From: Sphingomonas sp.
Lineage (GTDB): Bacteria > Pseudomonadota > Alphaproteobacteria > Sphingomonadales > Sphingomonadaceae
DNA: 64,000 nt
Direction: 5' to 3'
Assembly (NCBI GenBank): GCA_017418975.1
Contig: JAFOMG010000016.1
Span: 1 to 64,000, forward strand
In this document: piece by piece, positions 37,549 through 47,117 of the stretch
Layout of the letters: each line of letters opens with the position of its first letter
Position numbering within the stretch: the first letter of the stretch is position 1
The notes under the pieces: model-generated
Databases searched by the model: none
The model's input: the letters and a program-made list of their open reading frames with translations, nothing else
What the model was told of the DNA's origin: nothing
Translations under genes and position numbers: made by a program

Positions 37549-37706
37549 CGGAATAGACTCCTGGTCAGCTTGGGCGGCAGGACCAGGACAGAGCGCGCAA
37601 GATGGAACACGACAGGACGCGGCCCGCCAAGGGCCGGCGGACACGCGACGCAATCGTGCGTCTGGCGCGATCCACCGGAGGAACCCCCGTCCGAGGAACG
37701 TTATCG

Positions 37707-37907
37707 CGTCGGAGGCAGGTCTCCTGGCTCACGGGTCAACGCGTCGGTCCCGGCCTTCCCGGCGCCCTTGCGAGGCACCAGTGACACGAAATGGGTCCGC
37801 CGCTCGCCGCTTACAGTTGCGGGGGCAGCGCCGGATTCCGCCCTCTCAAGCGTCACCGGCTTCCCGTCTTAGCCCCGTCGCCTTGCATGGAACGGGGAAC
37901 CTCGACG
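37707..37907 (-). promoter_or_regulatory. Cobalamin riboswitch in the metE leader
   Basis: It is a near-copy of the mesX riboswitch, with the same core GCGCTGCCCCCGCAACTGTA, GTCACTGG, GGGAAGGCC and B12 box GAGCCAGGAGACCTGCC. The similarity extends into the downstream leader (about 37613-37706) and includes the hairpin CCGGCCC/GGGCC. One internal stem differs in sequence on both arms but keeps pairing, which supports the fold. Confidence 0.95.
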
Positions 37908-37935
37908 CATACGACATCGCGCTTTCAGGGAGTCG

Positions 37936-37966
37936 CGTCAAGCATGATATAAAGAATTCTTTATAT
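37936..37966 (-). promoter_or_regulatory. Palindromic operator and -35 box of metE
   Basis: The perfect 20-bp palindrome ATATAAAGAATTCTTTATAT (37947-37966) is followed on the minus strand by TTGACG (37936-37941). It has the same layout as at mesX and only its two central bases differ from that operator. It touches the queH stop codon. Confidence 0.7.
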
Positions 37967-38631
37967 TACTCTGCCGAGCTATCCTCGCCGTAGAACAGCT
38001 TGCCGATTTCGATCTCATCGCGCCCCTGCGAGACGCGGTGCGCATTGGTGTCGCGCAGCGAATAGACGCAGCCACAATATTCCTGCTGGTAGAAATGCTC
38101 GCGCTTCGAGATGTCGATCATCCGCGCCGCGCCACCACCCTTGCGCCAGTTGAAGGTCCAATAGGTCAGGTCGGGATAATGCGACGCCGCGCGCTCGCCC
38201 GATCCGTTGATCTGGTTCATGTCCTTCCACCGCGAGATGCCGAGCGACGAGGTGATCACCGGGAAACCGTTCTCGTGCGCATGAAGCGCGGTCCGCTCGA
38301 AGCGCATGTCGAAGCACATGGTGCAGCGGATCCCGCGCTCGGGCTCCCACTCCATGCCCTTGGCGCGCTTGAACCAGTTGACCGTGTCATAATCGGCATC
38401 GACGAACGGCACGCCGTGCTTCTCGGCGAAGCGGATATTTTCGTCCTTGCGGAGGAGATACTCCTCCTTGGGATGAATGTTCGGGTTGTAGAAGAAGATC
38501 GTGTAGTCGATCCCGCTCGCCGTCATTGCCTCCATTACCTCGCCCGAGCAGGGCGCACAGCAGGAGTGCAGCAGCACCTTCTTATGGCCTTCGGGCGGCG
38601 TCAGGATCGGACGGGCGAATTCGGTCGTCAT
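37966..38631 (-). CDS. queH: Epoxyqueuosine reductase QueH
   Basis: The ATG at 38631 after GGAAGAGATC gives 221 aa. It carries the QueH Cys motifs: [17 protein letters not shown] near the N-terminus, RCTMCFDMR in the middle and a C-terminal EYCGC, ligands for iron-sulfur and metal. QueH reduces epoxyqueuosine to queuosine in tRNA and is the non-homologous replacement of QueG, which requires cobalamin. It lies between prpB and the metE operator, in the same direction. Confidence 0.92.
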   Translation of the reverse strand: MTTEFARPILTPPEGHKKVLLHSCCAPCSGEVMEAMTASGIDYTIFFYNPNIHPKEEYLLRKDENIRFAEKHGVPFVDADYDTVNWFKRAKGMEWEPERGIRCTMCFDMRFERTALHAHENGFPVITSSLGISRWKDMNQINGSGERAASHYPDLTYWTFNWRKGGGAARMIDISKREHFYQQEYCGCVYSLRDTNAHRVSQGRDEIEIGKLFYGEDSSAE

Positions 38632-38705
38632 GATCTCTTCCATACAACGGGCCGCGAAGGCTCCCCAGCCCCCGCGGCCCGGTGCCACCGCGTGCGGTAG
38701 CCGGT

Positions 38706-39626
38706 TCAGTTTTGCGGCATGCCCTGGGGCACGATGGTCTTGATGATCGAGGCATCGAGCTCCTCGAAATCATGCAGGCCGATCGTGTCGTACAGTTCCT
38801 GGCGGGTCTGCATGCGATCGACCATCTTGTGGGTGCCGCCATTGGCCTTGATAGACGCATAGAGCTCGGCCTGCGCCTTGTTGGCGACGCGCAGCGACGA
38901 AACCGGCCAGATCACCATCTTGTAGCCCATCTGCTCGAACTCGGTCGCCGTGTAGAAAGGCGTCTTGCCGAACTCGGTCATGTTAGCGAGCAGCGGCACG
39001 CCGGGCATGGAGTTCGCGAATTTCTCGAACATTTCGCGCGTGTTCAGCGCTTCGGGGAAGATCGCATCTGCACCGGCATCGACATATCGCTTGGCCCGCT
39101 CGACGGCAGCGTCGAAGCCCTCGACGCCCGCGGCATCGGTACGCGCCATAATGACGATGTCACGGCTCGCCTTCTTTGCCGCCGCGACCTTGGCCGCCAT
39201 GTCGAGCGCCGGCACTAGGTTCTTGCCGTTCAGATGGCCGCACTTCTTCGGGAGGATCTGGTCCTCGAGATGCACTGCACCGGCGCCGGCGTCCTCGAAG
39301 GTTCGCACCATGTGCATGACGTTGAGCACTTCGCCATAGCCGGTATCGCCATCGACGAGCAGCGGCAGGCCCGAGGAGCGCACGATCTGGCGGATGAAGA
39401 ACGCGACTTCGTCCACGGTGATGATGCCGAGATCCGGCAAGCCCATGCTGGCAGTCATCGCGGCGCCGGAGAGATAGAGCCCGTCGAACCCGGCAGCCCG
39501 CGCCTGGATCGCGGCCTGGCCGTTATGCGCGCCGGGCAGCTGGTAGATTCCGGGACGGGCCAGCGCGGCGCGAAAGCGCTTGCCTGCGGATTCAGTCGGC
39601 AGGTCCTCGGCTAGAAGATAAGGCAA
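38706..39626 (-). CDS. prpB: Methylisocitrate lyase
   Basis: The 306-aa protein belongs to the isocitrate lyase/PEP mutase superfamily: [38 protein letters not shown], metal-binding [10 protein letters not shown] and the catalytic loop [18 protein letters not shown]. The KKCGH form with this length is typical of PrpB, which splits 2-methylisocitrate to pyruvate and succinate. It is the fourth of four methylcitrate genes reading acnD-prpF-prpC-prpB. Confidence 0.95.
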   Translation of the reverse strand: MPYLLAEDLPTESAGKRFRAALARPGIYQLPGAHNGQAAIQARAAGFDGLYLSGAAMTASMGLPDLGIITVDEVAFFIRQIVRSSGLPLLVDGDTGYGEVLNVMHMVRTFEDAGAGAVHLEDQILPKKCGHLNGKNLVPALDMAAKVAAAKKASRDIVIMARTDAAGVEGFDAAVERAKRYVDAGADAIFPEALNTREMFEKFANSMPGVPLLANMTEFGKTPFYTATEFEQMGYKMVIWPVSSLRVANKAQAELYASIKANGGTHKMVDRMQTRQELYDTIGLHDFEELDASIIKTIVPQGMPQN

Positions 39627-39653
39627 AATCGATACTCCTTCAGGCAGCCCAAT

Positions 39654-40817
39654 TCACGCAGCGACGTCTTCGCCGCGCTCGGCGAGCGGCACCCAGGCCA
39701 GGTCCTCGGGGCCGGTATAATGGGCCGAGGGGCGAATGATCTTGTTGTCCTCTCGCTGTTCGATGACATGTGCGGCCCAGCCGGAGGTGCGCGCGATCAC
39801 GAACAGCGGAGTGAACATCGCGGTCGGCACGCCCATGAGGTTGTACGAGACCGCCGAGAACCAATCGAGGTTGGGGAACATCTTCTTCGCATCCCACATC
39901 ACGCTCTCGATTCGCTCGGCGACGGCGAACTGGCGCTGCGCGCCGGCTTCGTCGGCAAGTTGCTTGGCGACGCGCTTGATCACGACGTTGCGAGGATCGG
40001 AAACGGTATAGACCGGGTGGCCGAAGCCGATGATGACTTCCTTCGCCTCGACCCGGCGGCGGATGTCGAAGTCGGCCTGGTCCGCACTCGCATAGCGCTT
40101 CTGGATCTCATAGGCGACTTCGTTGGCGCCGCCATGCTTGGGGCCGCGCAGCGCACCGATCGCGCCGGCGATGGCCGAATACATGTCGGACCCGGTGCCG
40201 GCGATCACGCGCGCGGTGAAGGTCGAGGCGTTGAACTCGTGCTCGGCGTACAGGATCAGCGACGTGTGCATCGCGCGTACGAAGCTTTCCGACGGCGCCG
40301 TCCCGTGCAGCAGATGGAGGAAGTGGCCGCCGATGCTGTCATCGTCGGTCTCGACCTCGATGCGCCGACCGTGGTGCGCGAAATGATACCAGTAGAGCAG
40401 GATCGAGCCGAGCGAGGCCATCAGCCGATCGGCGATGTCCCGTGCATCGGGCAGGTTATGGTCATGCGCCTCGGGCAGCACGCAGCCGAGCGCCGAAACG
40501 CCCGAACGCATCACGTCCATCGGATGCGCGGCGGCGGGGATCGCTTCCAGCGTCTCCTTCACCGAGCGCGGAAGCCCCCGCAGCTTGCGCAGCTTCTTCT
40601 TGTACGCGGCGAGCTGCGTCGCGGTCGGCAGGCTGCCATGAACGAGCAGATGCGCGATCTCCTCGAATTCGCTGATTTCGGCGAAATCGAGAATGTCGTA
40701 GCCGCGGTAGTGCAGGTCGTTGCCGGTACGCCCGACCGTGCAGAGCGCGGTGTTGCCGGCGGTGACGCCGGACAGCGCGACCGACTTCTTCGGCTTGAAG
40801 GCAGGAACGTCGTTCAT
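39654..40817 (-). CDS. prpC: 2-methylcitrate synthase
   Basis: The ATG at 40817, after GAGAGGATCCG, gives 387 aa. It is a short bacterial citrate-synthase-fold protein: [51 protein letters not shown] with catalytic His, GPKHGGANE and [13 protein letters not shown]. The N-terminal KKSVALSGV is typical of PrpC. It condenses propionyl-CoA with oxaloacetate. Eleven bases separate it from prpF. Confidence 0.94.
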   Translation of the reverse strand: MNDVPAFKPKKSVALSGVTAGNTALCTVGRTGNDLHYRGYDILDFAEISEFEEIAHLLVHGSLPTATQLAAYKKKLRKLRGLPRSVKETLEAIPAAAHPMDVMRSGVSALGCVLPEAHDHNLPDARDIADRLMASLGSILLYWYHFAHHGRRIEVETDDDSIGGHFLHLLHGTAPSESFVRAMHTSLILYAEHEFNASTFTARVIAGTGSDMYSAIAGAIGALRGPKHGGANEVAYEIQKRYASADQADFDIRRRVEAKEVIIGFGHPVYTVSDPRNVVIKRVAKQLADEAGAQRQFAVAERIESVMWDAKKMFPNLDWFSAVSYNLMGVPTAMFTPLFVIARTSGWAAHVIEQREDNKIIRPSAHYTGPEDLAWVPLAERGEDVAA

Positions 40818-40828
40818 CGGATCCTCTC

Positions 40829-41968
40829 TCAGAAACTGCCGGCCGGCACGCGCACCCGACCCTCCATCAGGATGCGTGCGCTGCGGCTCATGATTGCCTT
40901 GGTGACGGTCCATTGCCCGTCGATCTGCCGGGCCTCGGCGCCGACGCGCAGCGCGCCCGAGGGATGGCCGAAGCGGACCGCGTTCCGCGCGGCACCGCCG
41001 GCCGCCAGGTTGACCAGGGTGCCGGGGACCGCCGCCGCGGCGGCGATCGCGACCGAGGCAGTGCCCATCATCGCGTGGTGGAGCTTGCCCATCGACAGTG
41101 CGCGGGCGAGCAGGTCGATCTCGCCGGCCAGCACCTGCTTGCCGCTCGAAGTGACATGGTCGATCGGGGACGCGACAAAGGCGATGGCGGGCGCGCGGCT
41201 AGTCTTGGCGATGCCCATCCGCGCGGCACCGGCGGTACGCAGCGCCTCGAAGCGTTCCAGCGCGGCCGGATCGGAATTGATCGCCTCGCGCAGTTCCGCT
41301 CCGGTATAGCCAAGGTCCTCGGCGTTCACGAAGACTGCGGGGATGCCGGCGTTGATCAGGGTCGCCTGGATCGGTCCGTCAGGCCCGTCGAGCGTATCGA
41401 CCAGATTGCCGGTCGGGAACATCGCGCCTTCGCCAGCCGCCGGATCCTCGAACTCGAGCACGATTTCGGCCGCGGGGAAGGTCACGCCGTCCAGCTCGAA
41501 GTCGCCGGTTTCCTGCACCTGGCCGTTCGCCACGGGGACATGCGCGACGATCGTCTTGCCGATATTGGCCTGCCAGATGCGGACGGTGCGGATGCCGTCG
41601 GGGCCGGCACGCACATAGCCGGCATGGATCGCGAAGGCGCCCGCCGCGGTGGAGAGGTTGCCGCAATTGCTCGACCAGTCGACCAGGTCCTCGCCGATCG
41701 CGATCTGACCGTAGAGATAGTCGACATCGTGGTCGGGCACGCTTGCCGGGCCGACGATCACGCACTTGCTGGTGCTGGAGGTCGCCCCGCCCATGCCGTC
41801 GATATGCGCGGCATAGGGATCGGGGCTGCCGATCACGCGCTGGAACAGCCGGTCGCGCGCACGGCCCGGAACCTGTGCCTCCTCGGGCAGGTCCTCCAGC
41901 CGGAAGAACACGCCCTTGCTGGTGCCGCCGCGCATATAGGTGGCTGGGATGCCGACCTGGCCGGTCAT
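40829..41968 (-). CDS. prpF: AcnD-accessory protein PrpF
   Basis: The 379-aa protein matches Prp[19 protein letters not shown] at the start, [37 protein letters not shown] and the C-terminal [21 protein letters not shown]. It has a diaminopimelate-epimerase-like fold and is thought to isomerise the AcnD product, trans- to cis-2-methylaconitate. Its start overlaps the acnD stop by 4 bp. Confidence 0.94.
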   Translation of the reverse strand: MTGQVGIPATYMRGGTSKGVFFRLEDLPEEAQVPGRARDRLFQRVIGSPDPYAAHIDGMGGATSSTSKCVIVGPASVPDHDVDYLYGQIAIGEDLVDWSSNCGNLSTAAGAFAIHAGYVRAGPDGIRTVRIWQANIGKTIVAHVPVANGQVQETGDFELDGVTFPAAEIVLEFEDPAAGEGAMFPTGNLVDTLDGPDGPIQATLINAGIPAVFVNAEDLGYTGAELREAINSDPAALERFEALRTAGAARMGIAKTSRAPAIAFVASPIDHVTSSGKQVLAGEIDLLARALSMGKLHHAMMGTASVAIAAAAAVPGTLVNLAAGGAARNAVRFGHPSGALRVGAEARQIDGQWTVTKAIMSRSARILMEGRVRVPAGSF

Positions 41969-44595
41969 GCCACCGCCTCCGCCTGGCCGGCGAGAAAATC
42001 CTGGGCGAAGCGCTGGAGTACGCCGCCAGCCTCGTAGATCGAGACTTCCTCGGCGGTATCGAGCCGGCAGGTGACGGGCACCTCCTCGGTGCTGTCGTCC
42101 TTGCGGTGGACCAGCAGCACAAGCGTTGCGCCCGGGCGGCGCTGGCCGACCACGTCATAGGTCTCGGTACCGTCGAGCTTGAGGCCGAGGCGCGTCGCGC
42201 CGAACTGGAACTCGAGCGGCAGCACGCCCATGCCGATCAGGTTGGTGCGGTGGATGCGCTCGAACCCCTCCGCCACGATCGCCTCGACACCGGCGAGGCG
42301 CACGCCCTTGGCGGCCCAGTCGCGCGACGAGCCCTGGCCGTAATCGGCGCCGGCGATGATGATCAGCGGCTGGCGACGTCCGAGATAGGTCTCGATCGCC
42401 TCCCACATCCGCACGACTTCGCCCTCCGGCTCCAACCGGGCGAGCGAGCCCTTCTTCACCGCGCCGTCGACCACGGCCATCTCGTTCTGGAGCGTCGGGT
42501 TGGCGAAGGTGGCGCGCATCGCGGTGAGATGGTCTCCGCGGTGCGTGGCGTAGCTGTTATAGTCCTCCTCAGGCACGCCCATCCTGGTCAGATATTCTCC
42601 GGCCGCGGAGGTCGGCAGGATAGAGTTCGACGGCGAGAGGTGATCGGTGGTGATGTTGTTGGGCAGGATCGCCAGCGGGCGCATGCCCGTGAGCGTGCGG
42701 GGCGACGCGGCGAGTGCGCCCAGCCCTTCCCTGTCCCAATAAGGCGGGCGGCGAATATAGGTGGACATGGGCCGCCAATCGTAGAGCGGGCTCACCTTCT
42801 CGCCGCCATGCAACCGCTGGCCGAACATCGGCTCGTAGACGTTGCGGAACTGCTCGGGCTTCACATGCGCGGCGACGATCGCGTCGATCTCGGCATCGCT
42901 CGGCCACAGATCCTTCAAGCGCACTTCGCTGCCATCCGGCGCGATCCCCAGAACGTCCTGCTCGATGTCGAAGCGGATCGTGCCAGCGATCGCATACGCC
43001 ACAACCAGCGGCGGCGAGGCGAGGAATGCCTGCTTGGCATACGGGTGGATGCGCCCGTCGAAGTTGCGGTTCCCCGACAGGACGGCGGTGGTGTAGAGAT
43101 CGCGCTCGACGATCTCCCGCTGGATGTCGGAATCGAGTGCGCCCGACATGCCGTTGCAGGTGGTGCAGGCAAAGGCGACGATGCCGAAGCCCAATTGCTC
43201 CAACTCGCCGAGCAGCCCCGCTTCCTCCAGATAGAGCCGCGCGACCTTGGAGCCCGGCGCGAACGAGCTCTTCACCCAGGGCTTGCGTACCAGACCGAGC
43301 CGGTTGGCGTTGCGCGCGACCAGGCCGGCGGCGACGACGTTGCGCGGATTCGAGGTGTTGGTGCAGCTGGTGATCGCAGCGATGATCACGGCGCCGTCGG
43401 GCATCAGCCCCTCGCGCTCCTCGGCCAGCGCGCCTTCGAGATCGACCGCGATCCCGCGCTCGTTGAGCGCGCTGGTCGCCAGGCGGCGATGCGGGTTGGA
43501 CGGGCCGGCGAGATTGCGGACCACGGTTCCCAGGTCAAACTTGAGCACGCGCTCATAGTCAGCGGTCTTGAGCGCATCGGCCCAGAGGCCGGTGGTCCTG
43601 GCGTAATTCTCGACCAGCTTGACCTGCTCCGCCTCGCGGCCGGTGAGCAACAGATAGTCGATCGTCTGCTGGTCAATATAGAACATCGCGGCGGTCGCGC
43701 CGTATTCCGGGCACATGTTCGAGATGGTCGCGCGGTCGCCGATCGTCAGGCTGTCCGCGCCCTCGCCGAAGAATTCCAGCCAGGCCCCGACCACGCGCTC
43801 GGCGCGCAGGAACTCAGTGAGCGCCAGCACGATATCGGTGGCGGTGATACCTTCCTGGCGGCGGCCGGTGAGCTTGACGCCGACAATGTCGGGCAGACGC
43901 ATCATCGAAGCGCGCCCGAGCATCACCGTCTCGGCCTCGAGCCCGCCCACACCGACCGCGATCACGCCCAGCGCATCGACATGCGGCGTATGGCTGTCGG
44001 TCCCGACACAAGTGTCCGGAAAGGCGACGCCGCCCCGCGCCTGGATCACCGGCGACATCTTCTCCAGGTTGATCTGGTGCATGATGCCGTTGCCGGCGGG
44101 GATCACATCGACATTGTCGAACGCCTTCTTGGTCCATTCGATGAAATGGAAGCGGTCCTCGTTGCGGCGATCCTCGACCGCGCGGTTCTTCTCGAAGGCA
44201 TCGGGATCGAAGCCGCCATACTCCACAGCCAGGCTGTGATCGACGATGAGCTGAGTCGGGACGACGGGATTGACCTTGGCGGGGTCGCCGCCCTGATCGG
44301 CGATCGCATCGCGCAAGCCGGCGAGATCGACCAAGGCGGTCTGGCCGAGAATGTCGTGGCAAACGACACGCGCCGGATACCATGGGAAATCCAGGTCGCG
44401 GCGGCGATCGGCGATCTGGAGCAGTGCGTCGTCGAGGAGCGCCGGATCGCACCGGCGCACCAGCTGCTCGGCCAGCACGCGCGAGACATAGGGCAGCGTA
44501 TCATAGGAGCCGGGGCGAAGCGCCTCGACCGCCCCGCGGGTGTCGAAATAGTCGAGATCGGTGCCGGCCAGCGGCGTTCGGTAGTTGCTGTTCAT
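41965..44595 (-). CDS. acnD: Fe-S 2-methylcitrate dehydratase AcnD
   Basis: The ATG at 44595 gives 876 aa. It is an aconitase-family enzyme with NGIMHQINLEKMSP, VGTDSHTPHVDALG, the first cluster Cys in AAITSCTNTSNPRNV, the second pair in FACTTCNGMSG, and the swivel-domain GADYGQGSSRDWAAKG. Its length and pairing with prpF identify it as AcnD, which dehydrates 2-methylcitrate. No prpD is present, as expected for AcnD/PrpF systems. Its start overlaps the upstream hotdog gene stop by 4 bp. Confidence 0.93.
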   Translation of the reverse strand: MNSNYRTPLAGTDLDYFDTRGAVEALRPGSYDTLPYVSRVLAEQLVRRCDPALLDDALLQIADRRRDLDFPWYPARVVCHDILGQTALVDLAGLRDAIADQGGDPAKVNPVVPTQLIVDHSLAVEYGGFDPDAFEKNRAVEDRRNEDRFHFIEWTKKAFDNVDVIPAGNGIMHQINLEKMSPVIQARGGVAFPDTCVGTDSHTPHVDALGVIAVGVGGLEAETVMLGRASMMRLPDIVGVKLTGRRQEGITATDIVLALTEFLRAERVVGAWLEFFGEGADSLTIGDRATISNMCPEYGATAAMFYIDQQTIDYLLLTGREAEQVKLVENYARTTGLWADALKTADYERVLKFDLGTVVRNLAGPSNPHRRLATSALNERGIAVDLEGALAEEREGLMPDGAVIIAAITSCTNTSNPRNVVAAGLVARNANRLGLVRKPWVKSSFAPGSKVARLYLEEAGLLGELEQLGFGIVAFACTTCNGMSGALDSDIQREIVERDLYTTAVLSGNRNFDGRIHPYAKQAFLASPPLVVAYAIAGTIRFDIEQDVLGIAPDGSEVRLKDLWPSDAEIDAIVAAHVKPEQFRNVYEPMFGQRLHGGEKVSPLYDWRPMSTYIRRPPYWDREGLGALAASPRTLTGMRPLAILPNNITTDHLSPSNSILPTSAAGEYLTRMGVPEEDYNSYATHRGDHLTAMRATFANPTLQNEMAVVDGAVKKGSLARLEPEGEVVRMWEAIETYLGRRQPLIIIAGADYGQGSSRDWAAKGVRLAGVEAIVAEGFERIHRTNLIGMGVLPLEFQFGATRLGLKLDGTETYDVVGQRRPGATLVLLVHRKDDSTEEVPVTCRLDTAEEVSIYEAGGVLQRFAQDFLAGQAEAVA

Positions 44596-44924
44596 TTCGT
44601 CGAAGCGCCCAGGCGCCCGAGCCGTGTCACGATCGACGCGCTGGGAGCCGCAAAGGTTGAGAAGGTAAAGCGACCGGTGGCGACCACGCATGCGTGCCCG
44701 CTTTCGTCCCGAGCGGTGGCCATCGCCATGACGACCAGCCCCTCGTCATCCTTGCGAAGGCACCAGCTCTCGAACTGCAGATCGTCCATCGCCTCGCGGA
44801 TCTCGACATTCTCGCAGCGGCGCAGCGACACCGGCACGCCGAGCGCAGCACGCGCATGCACCGCAGCCGCGTCGAGAATGCGGTCGAGCAGGTCGGCACC
44901 TTGCAGTTGGAGGCTAGCAAGCAT
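44592..44924 (-). CDS. Hotdog-fold acyl-CoA thioesterase-like protein
   Basis: This 110-aa protein reads GADLLDRILDAAAVHARAAL, VSLRRCENVEIREAMDDLQF and a final HACVVATGRFTFSTF, which fits the short acyl-CoA hydrolase hotdog pattern (LLDwiDeAA, then strand, then G-hATgrFtF). It is the first gene of the methylcitrate operon and is coupled to acnD by an ATGA overlap. It may hydrolyse or proofread propionyl- or other short acyl-CoA. The ribosome site is weak and the family call is from pattern alone. Confidence 0.5.
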   Translation of the reverse strand: MLASLQLQGADLLDRILDAAAVHARAALGVPVSLRRCENVEIREAMDDLQFESWCLRKDDEGLVVMAMATARDESGHACVVATGRFTFSTFAAPSASIVTRLGRLGASTK

Positions 44925-44990
44925 ATTCGCATAATCCGCAAGCCGCCCCGCTTTCAGAAGGACTGAAAGAGCAAAAGCCTGCGAATTGAA

Positions 44991-45016
44991 TTTTGCGAAT
45001 TAGCAAATTTTGCGAA
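44991..45016. promoter_or_regulatory. Probable PrpR operator between the methylcitrate operon and its regulator
   Basis: Two direct copies of TTTTGCGAA (44991-44999 and 45008-45016) lie 17 bp apart, with TTAGCAAA between, so TTAGCAAA-T-TTTGCGAA is a near-perfect 17-bp dyad. It lies in the 105-bp divergent intergenic region. TTTGC/GCAAA operators are typical of the RamB/PrpR group of short-chain-acyl regulators. Confidence 0.65.
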
Positions 45017-45029
45017 GATCGGGACAAAT

Positions 45030-46430
45030 ATGCGCAAGGCATATATGGGCGTACGGCTGCGGCGGCTGCGAGAAGAGCGGAACCTCAAGCAGGTTGAACT
45101 CGCCCAGGCTCTGGGCATCTCGCCGAGCTACCTCAACCAGCTCGAGCAGAACCAACGGCCGCTCACTGTGCCGATCCTGCTCAAATTGAACGCCGCGTTC
45201 GGGATCGACGTGCAGCTCTTCTCGGAAGACGAGGAGGCGCGACTGATCACAGACATCCGCGACGCGGTCGCGGACAGCGGCGAGACCATCGCCCTGGCGG
45301 AATTACGGGAACTGGCGGCGAACATGCCTGCAGTGGGCAGGACCTTGGTCGCCCTGCACCAGCGCTACCGCGATGCGATCGAGCGCGGCGACGTGATGGC
45401 CGCGCAGCTGGGAGACGACTGGACAATGGGTGCGCGCGCCCGCCAGCCCTTCGAGCAAGTCCGTGACTTCTTTTATGCCCGTCACAATCATGTCGAGCTG
45501 CTCGATGAAGCAGCCGAACGCATCTATCGCGACGCCGGCCTATCGCCGCGGACTGTCCACGCCGGGCTCATCGCCTGGCTGAAGCGCAAGCACGATGTTG
45601 AGGTCGTGATCGACGATGACGGAACCGCGCAGCGCCGCTTCGATCCGGCCAGCGGGATGCTTCGGCTGTCCGCCGACCTGCTGCCAGGGCAGCAAGTATT
45701 TCAGATGGCTACACAGCTCGCATTTCTCGAACTCGGCGAAGCAATCGGCCGCCTGACCGCCAACAATATCCTGATCGATGAGGAGGCGCGTCGACTGACT
45801 CGCATCGGGCTCGCCAGCTACTTCGCGGGCGCGCTGATGTTGCCCTATGGTGCCTTTCTCGCCGCGGCCGAAGCCGAGCGCTATGACGTCGAGCGGCTGG
45901 CCGAGATATTCGGCGTGGGCTTCGAGACGATCTGCCATCGACTGTCGACTCTGCAGCGGCCGGGCGCACGCGGTGTGCCCTTCTTCTTCGTGCGGGTCGA
46001 TCGGGCTGGCAACATCTCGAAACGCCAGTCGGCCACCGATTTCCACTTCTCGCGTGTGGGCGGCACCTGCCCGCTTTGGAAAGTCTATGAGGCGTTCGCC
46101 CAACCTGGCCGGGTGCTGCGCCAGATCGCGCAAATGCCCGACGGGCGGACTTATCTATGGGTTGCCCGCACCGTGACGAGTGGCGGCGGAGGCTTTGGCA
46201 AGCCGGGCAAGACTTTCGCAATCGGACTAGGCTGCGACATCCGCCATGCGGGCCAGCTCGTCTATTCACGCGGCCTCGATATCAGCGACCCCTCTGCGGC
46301 GACGCCGATCGGCGCCGGCTGCAAGGTATGCGAGCGACCCGCCTGCCCGCAGCGTGCATTTCCGCCGATCGGCCGGACATTGGCTATCGACGAGAACCGC
46401 GCGGCACCGGTGCCCTATCCAGTGGCCTGA
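45030..46430 (+). CDS. XRE-type short-chain fatty-acyl regulator (PrpR/RamB/ScfR group)
   Basis: The 466-aa protein has an N-terminal HTH (LRRLREERNLKQVELAQALG, SPSYLNQLEQNQRPL), a middle IrrE/ImmA-like region (about 190-290: MATQLAFLELGEAIGRL, YFAGALMLPYGAF) and a C-terminal DUF2083 part with Cys cluster GCKVCERPACPQRAFPP. Regulators of this build control methylcitrate and glyoxylate genes in response to propionyl- or acyl-CoA and often carry an Fe-S cluster at these Cys. It is divergent from the methylcitrate operon and would be its regulator. Confidence 0.88.
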   Translation: MRKAYMGVRLRRLREERNLKQVELAQALGISPSYLNQLEQNQRPLTVPILLKLNAAFGIDVQLFSEDEEARLITDIRDAVADSGETIALAELRELAANMPAVGRTLVALHQRYRDAIERGDVMAAQLGDDWTMGARARQPFEQVRDFFYARHNHVELLDEAAERIYRDAGLSPRTVHAGLIAWLKRKHDVEVVIDDDGTAQRRFDPASGMLRLSADLLPGQQVFQMATQLAFLELGEAIGRLTANNILIDEEARRLTRIGLASYFAGALMLPYGAFLAAAEAERYDVERLAEIFGVGFETICHRLSTLQRPGARGVPFFFVRVDRAGNISKRQSATDFHFSRVGGTCPLWKVYEAFAQPGRVLRQIAQMPDGRTYLWVARTVTSGGGGFGKPGKTFAIGLGCDIRHAGQLVYSRGLDISDPSAATPIGAGCKVCERPACPQRAFPPIGRTLAIDENRAAPVPYPVA

Positions 46431-46969
46431 GCCGGCAACGAATCCTCCATCCGCCACTTGGCAATGATCGATGGGTCCTCGACGAGCCCGGCAATGGTAT
46501 CGACTGCATAGGTTGCGACCGATACCGGATGCGCGCGCCGTATCATCACCGCACCGGACTGGAGCAACCGACCGTCCTTGGTCCAGCGCACGCGCTCCTG
46601 GGAACTGATCTGCAGCGCCGCGAGCACCAGCCGCGGCGTCAGCGGCCGACTTGCCGGCAGGATCAGTGCGTACGCGCTACGCTCTACCACCACCCCCAGC
46701 CGGAACGCGCCTTTCCGAGCTTCGACTTCAAGAGTCATGCCTTCTCCGGTCCATCGGCATGCGAACTGACCGCGCAGAAGCGCAAGGACGCGACGCTGCG
46801 CCTCCTGCCAACGCAGCGCCAGGCCGAGCTGGTCTTCATATGCCCGCCGAAAATCGAGCAGGGCCCTTGATTCGTTTTGCTCATGGACACGCAGGGTATT
46901 GGCGATGCGCCATCCCAACCTGATCGATTGTTCGTCCCTGAGTTCCGTCCATTCCACATTATGATGCAC
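46415..46969 (-). CDS. Unrecognised protein under a cobalamin riboswitch
   Basis: The GTG at 46969, after GAGGATGGCGT, gives 184 aa. There is no signal peptide or membrane helix. The N-terminal half is helical with many Arg/Gln/Glu (RRAYEDQLGLALRWQEAQRR), and the C-terminal half has strand-like segments (FRLGVVVERSAYALILPASR, GRLLQSGAVMIRRAHP). I recognise no family. It is the only gene downstream of the third cobalamin riboswitch and overlaps the end of the PrpR-like gene by 16 bp in convergent orientation. Its control predicts a role in B12-limited cells. Confidence 0.7.
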   Translation of the reverse strand: MHHNVEWTELRDEQSIRLGWRIANTLRVHEQNESRALLDFRRAYEDQLGLALRWQEAQRRVLALLRGQFACRWTGEGMTLEVEARKGAFRLGVVVERSAYALILPASRPLTPRLVLAALQISSQERVRWTKDGRLLQSGAVMIRRAHPVSVATYAVDTIAGLVEDPSIIAKWRMEDSLPAQATG

Positions 46970-47117
46970 ACGCCATCCTCAACGGTCCTACGCACACATG
47001 CGCAGCCCCCGCGCGACACGCACGCGAACGCTGCGGGCCATGCCCGCGCTCGCTTCTTCGCCGTTCGGACGTTCGTCCGTGCCTCGACCATCTCCTGGGC
47101 CCAGACCACAGCGACCT

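Noticed and set aside
41743..44934. Open frame of over 1000 codons on the plus strand opposite acnD
   Set aside because: It is the mirror of the acnD/prpF codon bias; it is Arg/Ala/Asp-rich with no domain and has no ribosome site, while the opposite strand encodes complete AcnD and PrpF.
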